Assembly (NCBI RefSeq): GCF_013314535.1
Contig: NZ_JABUAE010000007.1
Span: 90,646 to 154,645 of the forward strand
Length of the DNA: 64,000 nt
Reading direction: 5' to 3'
Source of the DNA: Bacillus sp. Xin1
Lineage (GTDB): Bacteria > Bacillota > Bacilli > Bacillales > Bacillaceae_G
The notes beneath the pieces are model-generated. The model saw nothing but the letters and a program-made list of their open reading frames with translations, did no database searches and was not told where the DNA came from. This document shows, one piece after another, positions 9,751-18,196 of the stretch. Made by a program: the position numbers and the translations under genes. How positions within the stretch are numbered: position 1 is the stretch's first letter; every line of letters starts with the position of its first letter.

Positions 9751-10113
9751 ATGCTTAAAGTGAATGAAGAGGATTTCTCCTATCGCTTTGGTAACCATGG
9801 TCCTAAATATTTATTGAAAGGCCCTAATATTGACCTTGGTATTGTAGTCATTCAACCTGGTCAAGAATTTCAAAATCATTATCATACAACTTGCGAAGAA
9901 ATTTTTTATGCGCTAGAAGGTGAAATTGATTTCTACATTAATAATGAAAGAGTTCCTGTAAAACAAGGTGACGCCTTACAAGTTCGCCCTCATGAATCCC
10001 ACTACCTGATTAACCATTCAGACCAAATCTTTAAAGCTGTTTTTATTAAATCACCACATTTACAAGAAAAAGATACGGTACAAACAAAAAATCCCAAATT
10101 AACGAAGGAGTGA
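9751..10113 (+). CDS. Cupin-domain protein embedded in the lsr operon
   Basis: 120 residues from MLKVNEEDFSYRFG, preceded by AAAGGAGTGAAC; an in-frame ATG at 9679 lies inside lsrK and is not favoured. It is a single small beta-barrel: cupin motif 1 is PGQEFQNHYHTTCEE then Y..LEGE (His, His, Glu metal ligands) and motif 2 is GDALQVRPHESH (final His ligand). It sits between lsrK and lsrF, where it could act on phospho-AI-2 or its product. Enterobacterial loci carry lsrG (an isomerase of another fold) instead; replacement of LsrG is inference. Confidence 0.85.
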   Translation: MLKVNEEDFSYRFGNHGPKYLLKGPNIDLGIVVIQPGQEFQNHYHTTCEEIFYALEGEIDFYINNERVPVKQGDALQVRPHESHYLINHSDQIFKAVFIKSPHLQEKDTVQTKNPKLTKE

Positions 10114-10119
10114 TTCACA

Positions 10120-10902
10120 ATGACTTGGGGATTTCAAAATCGATTAAATACAATATTACCTGATGGAAAGGCTGTTATGTTAGCGATAGATCACGGTTAC
10201 TTTTTAGGGCCAATTCATGGATTAGAGCAGCCATTAGAAACAGTAAAAAACTTACTTCCCTATACAGATTCTCTCTTTTTAACAAGAGGTGTACTCAATT
10301 CCTGTATTCCTGAAGACTGCAAAACACCGATGGTACTGCGTGTTTCAGGCGGAGCAACTGTAGTTGGTAAAGATTTAGCAAATGAAACGATCGTTACACC
10401 AATTAAAGAAGCATTGCGACAAAACGTGGTCGGAGTCGGCGTATCTGTTTTTGTCGGTTCGGAATATGAAACACAAACCGTTGCGAATTTAGCTAACGTT
10501 GTTTCCGAAGCACACGACTACGGATTACCAGTTCTTGGTATTACAGCCGTAGCAAAGGAACTACAAAAACGAGAAGCTCGTTTCCTAGCACTCGCATCAC
10601 GTGTATGTGTAGAAATGGGGGCTGACATTATTAAAACATATTACTGCGAAGGATTTGAAAAAATCACAAGCACTTGCCCTGCCCCAGTCGTCATTGCAGG
10701 AGGACCAAAATTAGATTCGATTGAAGACGCATTAACCATTACGTATCAGGCATTGCAAGAGGGTGCAATTGGGGTTGATATGGGACGCAACATTTGGCAG
10801 TCTGAACATCCAGCGGCAATGATTCAAGCGATACATGGTATTGTCAAAAATGGCTTACATGTAAAAGAAGCACTTGAATTATATAATGAAGTGAAGAACT
10901 AG
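10120..10902 (+). CDS. lsrF: LsrF, phospho-AI-2 product thiolase/aldolase-fold enzyme
   Basis: 260 residues of the class I aldolase (DeoC/FbaB) fold. It resembles enterobacterial LsrF in AIDHGYFLGPIHGLEQ, LFLTRGVL, GSEYETQ, ADIIKTYYCEGFEKI (candidate catalytic Lys) and GVDMGRNIWQSEHPAAMI. It is about 30 residues shorter at the N-terminus than the E. coli protein. LsrF transfers an acetyl group from 3-hydroxy-2,4-pentanedione-5-phosphate to CoA. Start preceded by GAAGGAGTG. It is the last gene of the rightward arm; an IS remnant follows 22 bp after the stop. Confidence 0.9.
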   Translation: MTWGFQNRLNTILPDGKAVMLAIDHGYFLGPIHGLEQPLETVKNLLPYTDSLFLTRGVLNSCIPEDCKTPMVLRVSGGATVVGKDLANETIVTPIKEALRQNVVGVGVSVFVGSEYETQTVANLANVVSEAHDYGLPVLGITAVAKELQKREARFLALASRVCVEMGADIIKTYYCEGFEKITSTCPAPVVIAGGPKLDSIEDALTITYQALQEGAIGVDMGRNIWQSEHPAAMIQAIHGIVKNGLHVKEALELYNEVKN

Positions 10903-10959
10903 ATTGAACTACCACCACCTACCTTGAAGTGACCCCGTAAAGTTAGACAGGTTATTTCG

Positions 10960-11448
10960 TTAGGCGGCGATTAAGGTCTGAATTCGGTATTGCACTGGAC
11001 TCAGACCTTTTAATTTCGCCATAATTCGTTTGTGATTGTAGTAATCTATATAGTACGCTAGTTCTTTCTTAAATTGTTCTACACTTTCAAATTCCTTCAA
11101 ACGGTATTTCTTCATACGTACCAGACATTTCAAGCCCAATTCTTTCATGATACGTTGCACCTTTTTATGGTTCACACGTTGGCCTCGATTTCCGAGTTCA
11201 TCTCGAATAAGGCGATATCCATAACGTCCTTCATTTTCACTATAAATCGATTGAATTAAGATTTTCAGTTCCGCATCTTTATCCGGTTTCTCAGCGTTTT
11301 TCACCCAGTAATAGTATGTGCTACGTGGGATATCTGCGAGTTGTAGGAGTGCTTTCACCGGGAATTCAGTCCTTAGTTCATAGACTACTTGTGTTTTGTC
11401 TTGTTTGGTGATTTTTCCTTGTTTTGAACTAAGGCATTCAACTTTTTT
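10960..11448 (-). pseudogene. IS3 orfB remnant lacking the DDE core
   Basis: The N-terminal part (ALLQLADIPRSTYYYWV, then GRYGYRLIRDEL and KVQRIMKELGLKCLVRMKKYR) joins directly to the C-terminal tail (ESVEQFKKELAYYIDYYNHKR, SPVQYR). The roughly 130 residues holding the rve integrase catalytic D-D-E are absent, so it cannot be an active transposase. The frame continues upstream to the A6G heptamer at 11442-11448, where a -1 programmed shift would fuse it to orfA. Confidence 0.85.
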
Positions 11449-11911
11449 AAGTACGCATTCTCCATACGCAAACGCTCTAATTCGATTTGAAGTGCCTCGA
11501 TAGATCTTTCAGCTGGTACTGATTTTGTCATTTGTTTATCTGTTTCGCTTTTCATAGATTGACGCCCCTTTTCCTTTGGTTTTAGGGCGTCGATTCCACC
11601 AGATTCAAACTGTTTTTTCCCAAGTTCGAATCATCTTCGTTGTAGATATGTTGAAAATCGCAGTTATTTCCCGGATAGACGTCCCATGTTCGATCATATA
11701 ATTCAGTACGTCTCTAGTTTATACTGCATAGAATACGCTGTATAGCTTTTTATAAAAGCCTTTACTCCATGATATTCATATCGTTTAATCAAAAGTAGTA
11801 AATCACCTTTAGCCATGCCAAGTGTATCGGCGATTGCCCTGCATGATTCATTTCCATTTACATAACGCTGAACAGCTGCTAATTTTTCTGATTCAGAGAA
11901 TTTCTGCATAT
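11371..11911 (-). pseudogene. IS3 orfA remnant, frameshifted
   Basis: Starts MQKFSESEKLAAVQRYVNG with an HTH (ESCRAIADTLGMAKGDLLLLIKRYE). After QYKLE the frame is lost at about 11712 by what looks like an extra GA dinucleotide (GAGA). The other frame continues with LNYMIEHG, IREITAIFNIST, a coiled-coil-like leucine region (ALQIELERLRMENAYLKK) and stops near 11371. Together with the orfB deletion this shows the element is dead. Confidence 0.75.
11442..11448 (-). promoter_or_regulatory. Slippery heptamer for -1 frameshifting (IS3)
   Basis: AAAAAAG on the minus strand, in the short overlap between the orfA frame and the orfB frame. IS3-family elements use such a heptamer to make the OrfAB fusion transposase. 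Now only a relic. Confidence 0.6.
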
Positions 11912-12126
11912 GAAAAGCACCTCCAATTGTTAGATTGCCGCGTCTAACAATTGGGGTGCACTTCACGTTTAGCGGAGGGGGGCTTCTCGGTTAAAATGAT
12001 AAAGAAGGAGAAAAAACCATAACGGATTCTCCTTTAAGGTGGTTCCATCCTGTGCTTTTTATTTGAATATCCCTAATTGTTTTATTTATATTTAAATAGA
12101 ACACTAAATAAGAACTGTTATACCCA

Positions 12127-12163
12127 ACAAAGAACCGTGGAACAATTTCCACGGTTCTTTGTT
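12127..12163. terminator. Strong orphan terminator
   Basis: Sixteen-bp arms (ACAAAGAACCGTGGAA / TTCCACGGTTCTTTGT) with a four-base loop and flanking A/T runs. The only rightward gene upstream is lsrF, 1.2 kb away across the IS remnant, so it may be the original end of the lsrRK-cupin-F operon. A weaker hairpin lies at 12006-12033. Otherwise 11967-12382 holds nothing I can name. Confidence 0.75.
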
Positions 12164-12382
12164 TACATCTAGTAGCCTTTATTATGTAATGGGGCAGCAA
12201 AAAAGTGAAATCCTAATATAAAGGCTTCACAGCTAATAGCAGATACAACTAATCCAGCCAAGTCATTGGGTAATACCCCAATATCAATTGATTAATACAT
12301 ATCTATTCCCCAAAAAAACATATGAACATATTATATTATAGTACAACTCTTTAACAACCACTCTAAGAAGGGGGCTATCTAT

Positions 12383-12568
12383 ATGTTTGAAGACAAATCT
12401 AAAGTTAATTACCCATATGAATTTGCAGAAACTATAACGACACCAATTAAAAAACCAAATTATACAAAATTTAAAAATAGTACAAACACACAACCTTTGG
12501 TTATTTCAAAACATTACGTTGAAAAACCTCTATACTCCGAAAGAATCAATACCCCTAAAAACAAATAA
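12383..12568 (+). CDS. Small hypothetical protein, 61 residues
   Basis: Not recognised. It begins MFEDKSKVNYPYEFAETITT, with GAAGGGGGC about eight bases upstream and an AT-rich TATATTATAG promoter-like segment near 12330. Polar and lysine/threonine-rich, with no membrane segment or cysteines, ending just before a strong terminator. The good binding site, upstream promoter-like sequence and following terminator suggest a real microprotein. It is lineage-specific as far as I can tell. Confidence 0.5.
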   Translation: MFEDKSKVNYPYEFAETITTPIKKPNYTKFKNSTNTQPLVISKHYVEKPLYSERINTPKNK

Positions 12569-13066
12569 TCAAAGTTCTTTAAAAAAAAGACTACATCCAT
12601 ATATAAATGTAGTCTTTTCCTTGCTCTGTCTGCAGACGGACTTTATAATTTTTTTCATCCCTGGAAAGATAAAGTCTGGGGTCCAATTTATTTTCCAAGA
12701 TTTCTTATCTCCATCTTTTTCTTGCACAAGTTTTGCTTCATGTGAGAAAGAGATTTTTCCTCCTGCTGTATCCATACTTACAGTAAATAAAATGACCTTA
12801 TTTTCCGTTTTATCTTTAATTACTTCCTTTCTTTTAACTTTTAAATTCTCAACTCCAATACCTTTGTGAATTTTTTCATTTTTCTCTGTAAACTCTTTTT
12901 TTGAAATGGATTCTTTTGCGTGTTTTGACAGTTGATCATACATATCTGCAAATTTTTTGTCATTCCATAATTTTATATATGTTTCAAATGCTTGTTCCGA
13001 AGTTTCGCCTTTATTGCATCCTACCAATATAAATGTGAAACAAAAGAAAAGTAGTATCCATTAAAG
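12569..13066 (-). pseudogene. Orphan MecA-N/NTF2-like domain of a class B PBP
   Basis: The frame encodes WILLFFCFTFILVGCNKGE, a lipoprotein signal peptide with an LVGC lipobox, then an NTF2-like domain (EQAFETYIKLWNDKKFADMYDQL ... SWKINWTPDFIFPGMKK) matching the N-terminus of PbpC/MecA-type penicillin-binding proteins. It ends where the linker to the dimerisation and transpeptidase domains should begin, and the last 25 or so residues read through the terminator stem. No ATG, GTG or TTG precedes the signal peptide (an in-frame TAA lies directly upstream; the only TTG is inside the lipobox at 13027). Most likely a gene remnant. Confidence 0.7.
12583..12618. terminator. Bidirectional terminator
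   Basis: AAAAGACTACAT / ATGTAGTCTTTT with a 10-nt loop and A/T runs on both sides, between the convergent small gene and the PBP remnant. Confidence 0.85.
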
Positions 13067-13081
13067 AATTAAATTTCACTG

Positions 13082-15214
13082 TTACTGATTAGAATTCACT
13101 ATATTAGTAGCTTCACCATTCATACGTTGGTTTTTCAAGTCAAAGTATATATCTAATATATCCTTTCCAATTAATGAATTAATACCGCTTTTATCATTGT
13201 GAACCCAAGGGACTACTACAGAAAATGCTATTTCTGGATTATCGTATGGAGCATATCCAACTAATGTTAAATTGTAACACTCAATACGTTCTCCCTTCTC
13301 ATTCCTTCCAATTTTACTTTCTCCTCCATATACTGTCTGAGCTGTTCCTGTTTTCCCAGCTGGTTTATATGGTGCCTTTTGGAAATATTTCACACCAGTT
13401 CCATCGCCTTCTTGAAATACCCATCTAAAGCCTTCTTTTACTCGATCAATATACTCCGATTTCACTTCCACTCGATTTAACACAACAGGTTCTATAGATT
13501 GTACAACTTTTCCAATTTCTTCTTTTTTGCTTGTTTGTTCTCGAATCTCTTGGACAATTTGAGGCTGCATTCGGTATCCATCATTTGCAATGGTTGAAAT
13601 ATATTGTGCCAATTGTAGTGGTGTATACGTATCATACTGCCCAATAGAAAAATCTAATAAAAATCCTGGTTGGCTATCTTTCTGTCTCGTTTGTCCAGTT
13701 ATTTCATTTGGTAAATTAATTCCTGTTGGGACGCCTAAACCAAATTGTTTAAAATAATAACGCATTGTGTCAAATGCTGCTTGTTTAATATCCAATGAAC
13801 TATTTGGTACATAATTCACTCCAGCTATTTGTAAAGCGGTATGAAACATGTATACATTTGATGATACTTGTAAAGCCCTTAAATCATTAATATTTCCAAA
13901 CCCAGATACATTCCATGATTTTTTAACTCTCGTACCTTTAAACTTCATAGGTGTGTCATAAAATTGAGTCCCTGGTTGTATAGCTCCGGTTTCGTATCCA
14001 GTTAATAAAGTAGCACCTTTTACAGCTGATCCTAACTCATAAGAAGTTACCATGTTGCCTAATGCAAAATCTTCTACTTCTGTTTTCCCATCTTTTTCTA
14101 CCAATCTCTTACCAGCCATAGATAATAGTTGTCCGGTTTTCGGATCCATCATGACAACAAAAGCACGATCCATTAATGGTTCAGAACTCTTAAAAGCTTT
14201 TAAATTTTTTTCTATACTTTCTTCTACTTTTTTTTGTAACTCCATATCGATTGTTAAAGTTAAATTGTTACCACTTTTTCCTTTAGAGACTGTTTCCGTT
14301 TGAATAACGTTTCCTGCTTTATCAATATTATTTTTAACTTCTTTTTTTGTTCCATGTAATACATCTTCATATCGTTGTTCAATATAACTTTTCCCCACGC
14401 GATCGTTCCGATTATATCCGCGAACCAAATAAGAATCTAAATGATCTTTTGGCAATCCTTCTTCAGCGCTTGTTATATTACCTAATACTGAACGGAATAA
14501 ATCACCATTTACATAGTTTCGTTCCCAATCAACTGTCGCATCTATTCCTGGAAATTTTGCTAAATTTTCACTTATCCTCGTATACTCTTGCTCTGTCACG
14601 TCTTTTTTAATAATTTGTGGTGTCATTTGATAACCAGAACTCATTTTGCTTTTAATAACTAATACTTTTAAGTCTTGTGGCGTGAGCTCTGCTAATTCAT
14701 CTTCTGTAATGCGCTTTCGTCTTAACTCTTCGATTCTCTTGTCTAACTCTTTCCCTTCTATACCCTTTTCTCTAAATTTTTCCTCGTCTTGCTTCGTGAC
14801 CTTTGCTTTAGCACGCTTTTTATTTAATTGCATCCAATAATCTTTTTTATCTACTTCAGTTAATTTATTTATTTCTTCTTCCGATATTTCAAGTATATTT
14901 GCAATATCTTCTGCAGTTTTTAAAACGTCTTCAGAGCTTACTCCCTTCAATCTTGTATACGTAATCGTACGAAGCGCTCTATTATCAACAACCGGTTTCC
15001 CTTCTCGATCATAAATTTTTCCACGCGGAACTGAAATACTCGTTGTTGCATTTTCATTTTTTTCCACTTGATTTTTATAGGTCTCTCCGTCAACAATTTG
15101 TACTTTTCCGAGCTGAACAATAATAGCCGAAAATAGTATAAATACGCAGAAAAATAGAATGTTTAATCGGATAGATATCGATGTCTTCTGCTTCTTTCCT
15201 GTTCGTTTTTTCAT
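13082..15214 (-). CDS. Class B penicillin-binding protein 2 (transpeptidase)
   Basis: 710 residues: cytoplasmic basic tail, one TM anchor (about 20-42), PBP dimerisation domain starting at VPRGKIYDREGKPVVDN, and the transpeptidase domain with all three active-site motifs: SxxK in LGSAVKG, SxN in VSSNVYM and KTGTA in PAGKTGTAQT. This is the PbpA/PbpH type that cross-links peptidoglycan for cell elongation. It is co-directional with the lactamase upstream (254 bp gap) and with the PBP remnant downstream. The length suits the Bacillus family. A duplicate of a housekeeping PBP with altered drug affinity is possible; this cannot be judged here. Confidence 0.88.
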   Translation of the reverse strand: MKKRTGKKQKTSISIRLNILFFCVFILFSAIIVQLGKVQIVDGETYKNQVEKNENATTSISVPRGKIYDREGKPVVDNRALRTITYTRLKGVSSEDVLKTAEDIANILEISEEEINKLTEVDKKDYWMQLNKKRAKAKVTKQDEEKFREKGIEGKELDKRIEELRRKRITEDELAELTPQDLKVLVIKSKMSSGYQMTPQIIKKDVTEQEYTRISENLAKFPGIDATVDWERNYVNGDLFRSVLGNITSAEEGLPKDHLDSYLVRGYNRNDRVGKSYIEQRYEDVLHGTKKEVKNNIDKAGNVIQTETVSKGKSGNNLTLTIDMELQKKVEESIEKNLKAFKSSEPLMDRAFVVMMDPKTGQLLSMAGKRLVEKDGKTEVEDFALGNMVTSYELGSAVKGATLLTGYETGAIQPGTQFYDTPMKFKGTRVKKSWNVSGFGNINDLRALQVSSNVYMFHTALQIAGVNYVPNSSLDIKQAAFDTMRYYFKQFGLGVPTGINLPNEITGQTRQKDSQPGFLLDFSIGQYDTYTPLQLAQYISTIANDGYRMQPQIVQEIREQTSKKEEIGKVVQSIEPVVLNRVEVKSEYIDRVKEGFRWVFQEGDGTGVKYFQKAPYKPAGKTGTAQTVYGGESKIGRNEKGERIECYNLTLVGYAPYDNPEIAFSVVVPWVHNDKSGINSLIGKDILDIYFDLKNQRMNGEATNIVNSNQ

Positions 15215-15468
15215 ACATCCTCCGTATATATTTTAATAAATTTTGTTCAGATTACAGTTTTGTATGCAAATTCGTGCATACGTTATCCAATCTTAGTAGC
15301 ATCTCATTCAATTACTGAAATGAATAGATGAAGATGGAACCGCTCCTCTATTTACAAAAAGAATAAGAGAAACTACGTTCAATCATAAGCAGTTCCCCTT
15401 ATTTTTTATAAATATATCTAAAACAAGTGTTAGACTGTTCCTCTATAGTATGTGGCCGTCATATCATA

Positions 15469-16257
15469 TTAATTTTCGTTATTTTTTAATAAATTCAATG
15501 TATGAGTAAATAAACGCTTATCTCCGGGATCTCCATGTCCTGGTACAATCATATTTATATCATTGTATTTCTTTTCTACTTTTTTAATTGCCTTTGACCA
15601 ATTAGATACATATGAACCTGGAGTCTGTACAATCTCTTGTGTATCTAATGATTTTATTAAACATCCTCCAAATAGGATTTTATACTTTGGTAACCACACT
15701 GTAATGTTATCTTGTGTATGTCCTTTTCCTGGATAAAATGTTTCCACGTTTATATCACCAAATCGCATATTATCACGTTTCTTCAAGTCACCAAGAGGCT
15801 TATCAAAACCTTGTTTCTCTGCTAAATCAGCAGTTAAAGCCGTACTGTGTACCTTGACACCTTTTTTAATCAGCGTTTTAATTCCTCCTATACGATCGTC
15901 ATGAGCATGTGTCACAATTGCTTCCGTGACCTCTTTTGTAGGAAATTGCTTTTTTAGTATTTGAAGCAGTTGATCTGTAAGATCATCATTCCAAGGTGTA
16001 TCAATCAGTACCAATCCTTTAGATGTTTCAAGAATTAAACCATTTGCAGGAATACGTGTTCCGTTTACCACTCCAATACTCGTATGCATCCATACCTTTG
16101 GATGCAACTGTGAAATAGATACATCTTTCTCTTGATCTTTATTTTTTATTTGCTCTACTTTTTCAGCAGCCTGTACTGGAAATATCGAACTAGCAAATTG
16201 GCTAAATCCCAATATACTTGCGCATAAACCTACTTTTAATATTATTTTCTTTTTCAT
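15469..16257 (-). CDS. Subclass B1 metallo-beta-lactamase, divergent BcII type
   Basis: 262 residues from MKKKIILKVGLCASILGF (AAGGAGCA at good spacing; the longer reading to 16344 is not needed). It has a signal peptide ending near VQAAEK. All zinc ligands are present: HAHDDR (His116, His118, Asp120), GKGHTQDN (His196), GGCLIKS (Cys221, Lys224) and PGHGDPGD (His263). It hydrolyses penicillins, cephalosporins and carbapenems outside the membrane. Compared with BcII as I remember it, there are many substitutions, including HAHDD for HAHAD and Gln where Asn233 is expected. Preceded by an ECF-type promoter. Confidence 0.92.
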   Translation of the reverse strand: MKKKIILKVGLCASILGFSQFASSIFPVQAAEKVEQIKNKDQEKDVSISQLHPKVWMHTSIGVVNGTRIPANGLILETSKGLVLIDTPWNDDLTDQLLQILKKQFPTKEVTEAIVTHAHDDRIGGIKTLIKKGVKVHSTALTADLAEKQGFDKPLGDLKKRDNMRFGDINVETFYPGKGHTQDNITVWLPKYKILFGGCLIKSLDTQEIVQTPGSYVSNWSKAIKKVEKKYNDINMIVPGHGDPGDKRLFTHTLNLLKNNEN

Positions 16258-16310
16258 TATCATTGCTCCTTTCTTAGCAACTTCTTTCTCTAAAAGTGCT
16301 ATTACACCTA

Positions 16311-16339
16311 ATAGACAATCCACATGATAAATTTGTTCC
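16311..16339 (-). promoter_or_regulatory. ECF (SigP-type) promoter of the metallo-beta-lactamase
   Basis: Minus strand GGAACA (16339-16334), 17-bp spacer, GTCTAT (16316-16311), 54 bp before the start codon. The same two hexamers with the same spacing occur upstream of the sigma gene at 19611-19639, so this is a strong candidate target of that sigma factor. Confidence 0.75.
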
Positions 16340-16401
16340 CACATTTACAAAAAAAATAATAAATTTTAATATAGAATAGAATCTGGGTAAGGGAGGATTT
16401 T

Positions 16402-18159
16402 ATGTTACATAAAAAATCGAAGAGGTGGATAATTTTAACGAGTTTTTTCATTTTAGGAGTTGTTTGGACGTTTTTATTCACAACAAGGTTTATTTCGTTT
16501 ACTATTACAACTTCTGCAGCTGAAAGAGGAAAAATTATTGACCAAAATGGAGTCATACTAGCCACAAATAAAAAAATAAAGTCTTTGTATTATGTCTATA
16601 ATAATGGTTGTCCAACCAATCAAGAAGTAGCGAAGATATCAAGTTTTCTAAATCAGTTTTCATCCAAGTTTAACCATAAAATTTCAGTAGATGACACACA
16701 TTCACAATTACAAATATCTTGTAAACATCATGATAAAAATGAAATACGATTACTTACAAACCTAAATGATAAAGAGTCCGCATTTATAAACGAAAATAAT
16801 TTCCAAAATGTAATAGTAAAAAATGAAGTGGTACGTGTTTATCCACATCATGAAATTGCTTCACAAGTAATTGGGTATGTTGACTATGAAAAAAACAACT
16901 CGGATTCTAATTATGTTCCTGTTGGTAAAAACGGAATTGAACTTCAGTATGAAAATGATTTAAAAGGGAAACCAGGAAAAACTCTCACTTTTAAATTGAA
17001 AAATAAAAAGTTCTTATGGAACATACAAAGTCCTCAAAGAGGAAAAGATATTCAGCTAGCACTAGACTATAAACTTCAGCAAAAAACAGAAGAAGCACTA
17101 AGATCCCAAATTCAGAAAACCCCTGATGCTACTGCTGGTTATGCTGTCGTAATAGATGTTAAAACAGGAGAAATATTAACTATGGCTAACTCGCCAGTTT
17201 TTGATCCAAATATGTTCAATACACCTTTATCATCATCTGAAAAAGAAAATGTCAAATTACTTGCCCAAAATAAAACAATCCAAAAATTAAAATATGGTGA
17301 TTCCTATGTAAATATGGCATCAACTATAAAACCGCTTACTATATTAATTGGGTTAAACGAAAAGCTTTTTCAGCCTGAAGATACATATTTAGATAAAGGG
17401 CGTTTTCAGTATAATAATCAAAATAACATCACCAATGCTGCTGGAACTCCAACTGGTGAAATTACACCGAGTCAAGCTATCATTAATTCATCAAATACAT
17501 TTATGACAGCAAAAGTAGCAATCCCATTATTCAACAAAAATAATGGGAATTTAGAAAAAGTAGCAACCTTGTGGACAAACTATTTAAAACAATTCGGCCT
17601 TCGCTCCAAAACAGAGATTGATTTACCCTTTGAAGAAGAAGGACAATATAAGTTGCATGCATCTAGTGAGTTTGAGAGTGGAATTTCTGCCCTATTGAAT
17701 GCTTCTTGGGGCGCAAATGAAGTGCACACCCCTCTCCAACTCGCTCATTATGCAGCTACTCTTGCAAATAAAGGAGACAAATACAAACCTCAAATCGTAC
17801 ATGCTATCATGGAAAACGGCGATAAAAGAACAAAAGAATTTAAACCAATTTTAGAAAGTTCTAATCATTATCCTTCAAGTTCTTGGAATGTCTTACAAAG
17901 TGGAATGAGTCAAAATATACAAGAAATTAAAAACTTGCCCTTTGACGTTTCTGGTAAAACAGGAATAACAGGTTCGCCAAACGAACAAGAAAAGGTTATC
18001 AATCATTCTCTATTTATTTCATATGCTCCTACTAAAAATCCGCAAATTGCTGTTTCTGTCATTATTCCTGGTGGTAATTCTGAAACAAATAGTGCAGCCC
18101 TTGTTGCAGCGGAAATTTTAAAGGCTTGGGATACTCTCCAAAAAGAGAATAAAAAATAA
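16402..18159 (+). CDS. pbpP: Class B PBP, PbpP-like beta-lactam sensor
   Basis: 585 residues: N-terminal TM (about 9-30), PBP dimer segment (ERGKIIDQNGVILATNKK), and transpeptidase motifs STIK (in NMASTIKPLT), SSN (IINSSNTFM) and KTG (VSGKTGITGS). GGGAGGA precedes the ATG. In B. thuringiensis a PBP called PbpP, encoded close to sigP-rsiP, is reported to sense beta-lactams and be needed for SigP activation. Position and size fit, so the symbol is given on context. It diverges from the lactamase and converges on rsiP. Confidence 0.75.
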   Translation: MLHKKSKRWIILTSFFILGVVWTFLFTTRFISFTITTSAAERGKIIDQNGVILATNKKIKSLYYVYNNGCPTNQEVAKISSFLNQFSSKFNHKISVDDTHSQLQISCKHHDKNEIRLLTNLNDKESAFINENNFQNVIVKNEVVRVYPHHEIASQVIGYVDYEKNNSDSNYVPVGKNGIELQYENDLKGKPGKTLTFKLKNKKFLWNIQSPQRGKDIQLALDYKLQQKTEEALRSQIQKTPDATAGYAVVIDVKTGEILTMANSPVFDPNMFNTPLSSSEKENVKLLAQNKTIQKLKYGDSYVNMASTIKPLTILIGLNEKLFQPEDTYLDKGRFQYNNQNNITNAAGTPTGEITPSQAIINSSNTFMTAKVAIPLFNKNNGNLEKVATLWTNYLKQFGLRSKTEIDLPFEEEGQYKLHASSEFESGISALLNASWGANEVHTPLQLAHYAATLANKGDKYKPQIVHAIMENGDKRTKEFKPILESSNHYPSSSWNVLQSGMSQNIQEIKNLPFDVSGKTGITGSPNEQEKVINHSLFISYAPTKNPQIAVSVIIPGGNSETNSAALVAAEILKAWDTLQKENKK

Positions 18160-18196
18160 AGAAAAAGGTTCAATAAAGTGAACCTTTTTCTTTTAC
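18160..18196. terminator. Bidirectional terminator between pbpP and rsiP
   Basis: AAAGAAAAAGGTTCA / TGAACCTTTTTCTTT hairpin with a six-base loop; its right arm overlaps the last codons of the anti-sigma gene. Confidence 0.85.

Larger units (their letters stand above)
10925..11966 (-). mobile_element. Degenerate IS3-family (IS150-like) element
   Basis: About 1.04 kb bounded by imperfect terminal inverted repeats: TGAAGTGACCCCGTAAAG at the left, and at the right (complement) TGAAGTGCACCCCAATTG, both continuing to GTTAGAC. Inside are orfA and orfB remnants on the minus strand. Full IS150-type elements are about 1.4-1.5 kb, and the missing length is the catalytic core of orfB. No convincing target-site duplication is visible. 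Non-autonomous. Confidence 0.85.

Noticed and set aside
11991-12200. Leftward ORF across hairpins
   Set aside because: Runs through the orphan terminator; no homology or binding site seen.
12284-12493. Leftward ORF opposite the small gene
   Set aside because: Shadow of the 12383-12568 gene, which has the better binding site.
15425-15445. SigP-type promoter before the class B PBP
   Set aside because: GGAACA is present, but 17 bp on the sequence is GATATA, not GTCTAT.
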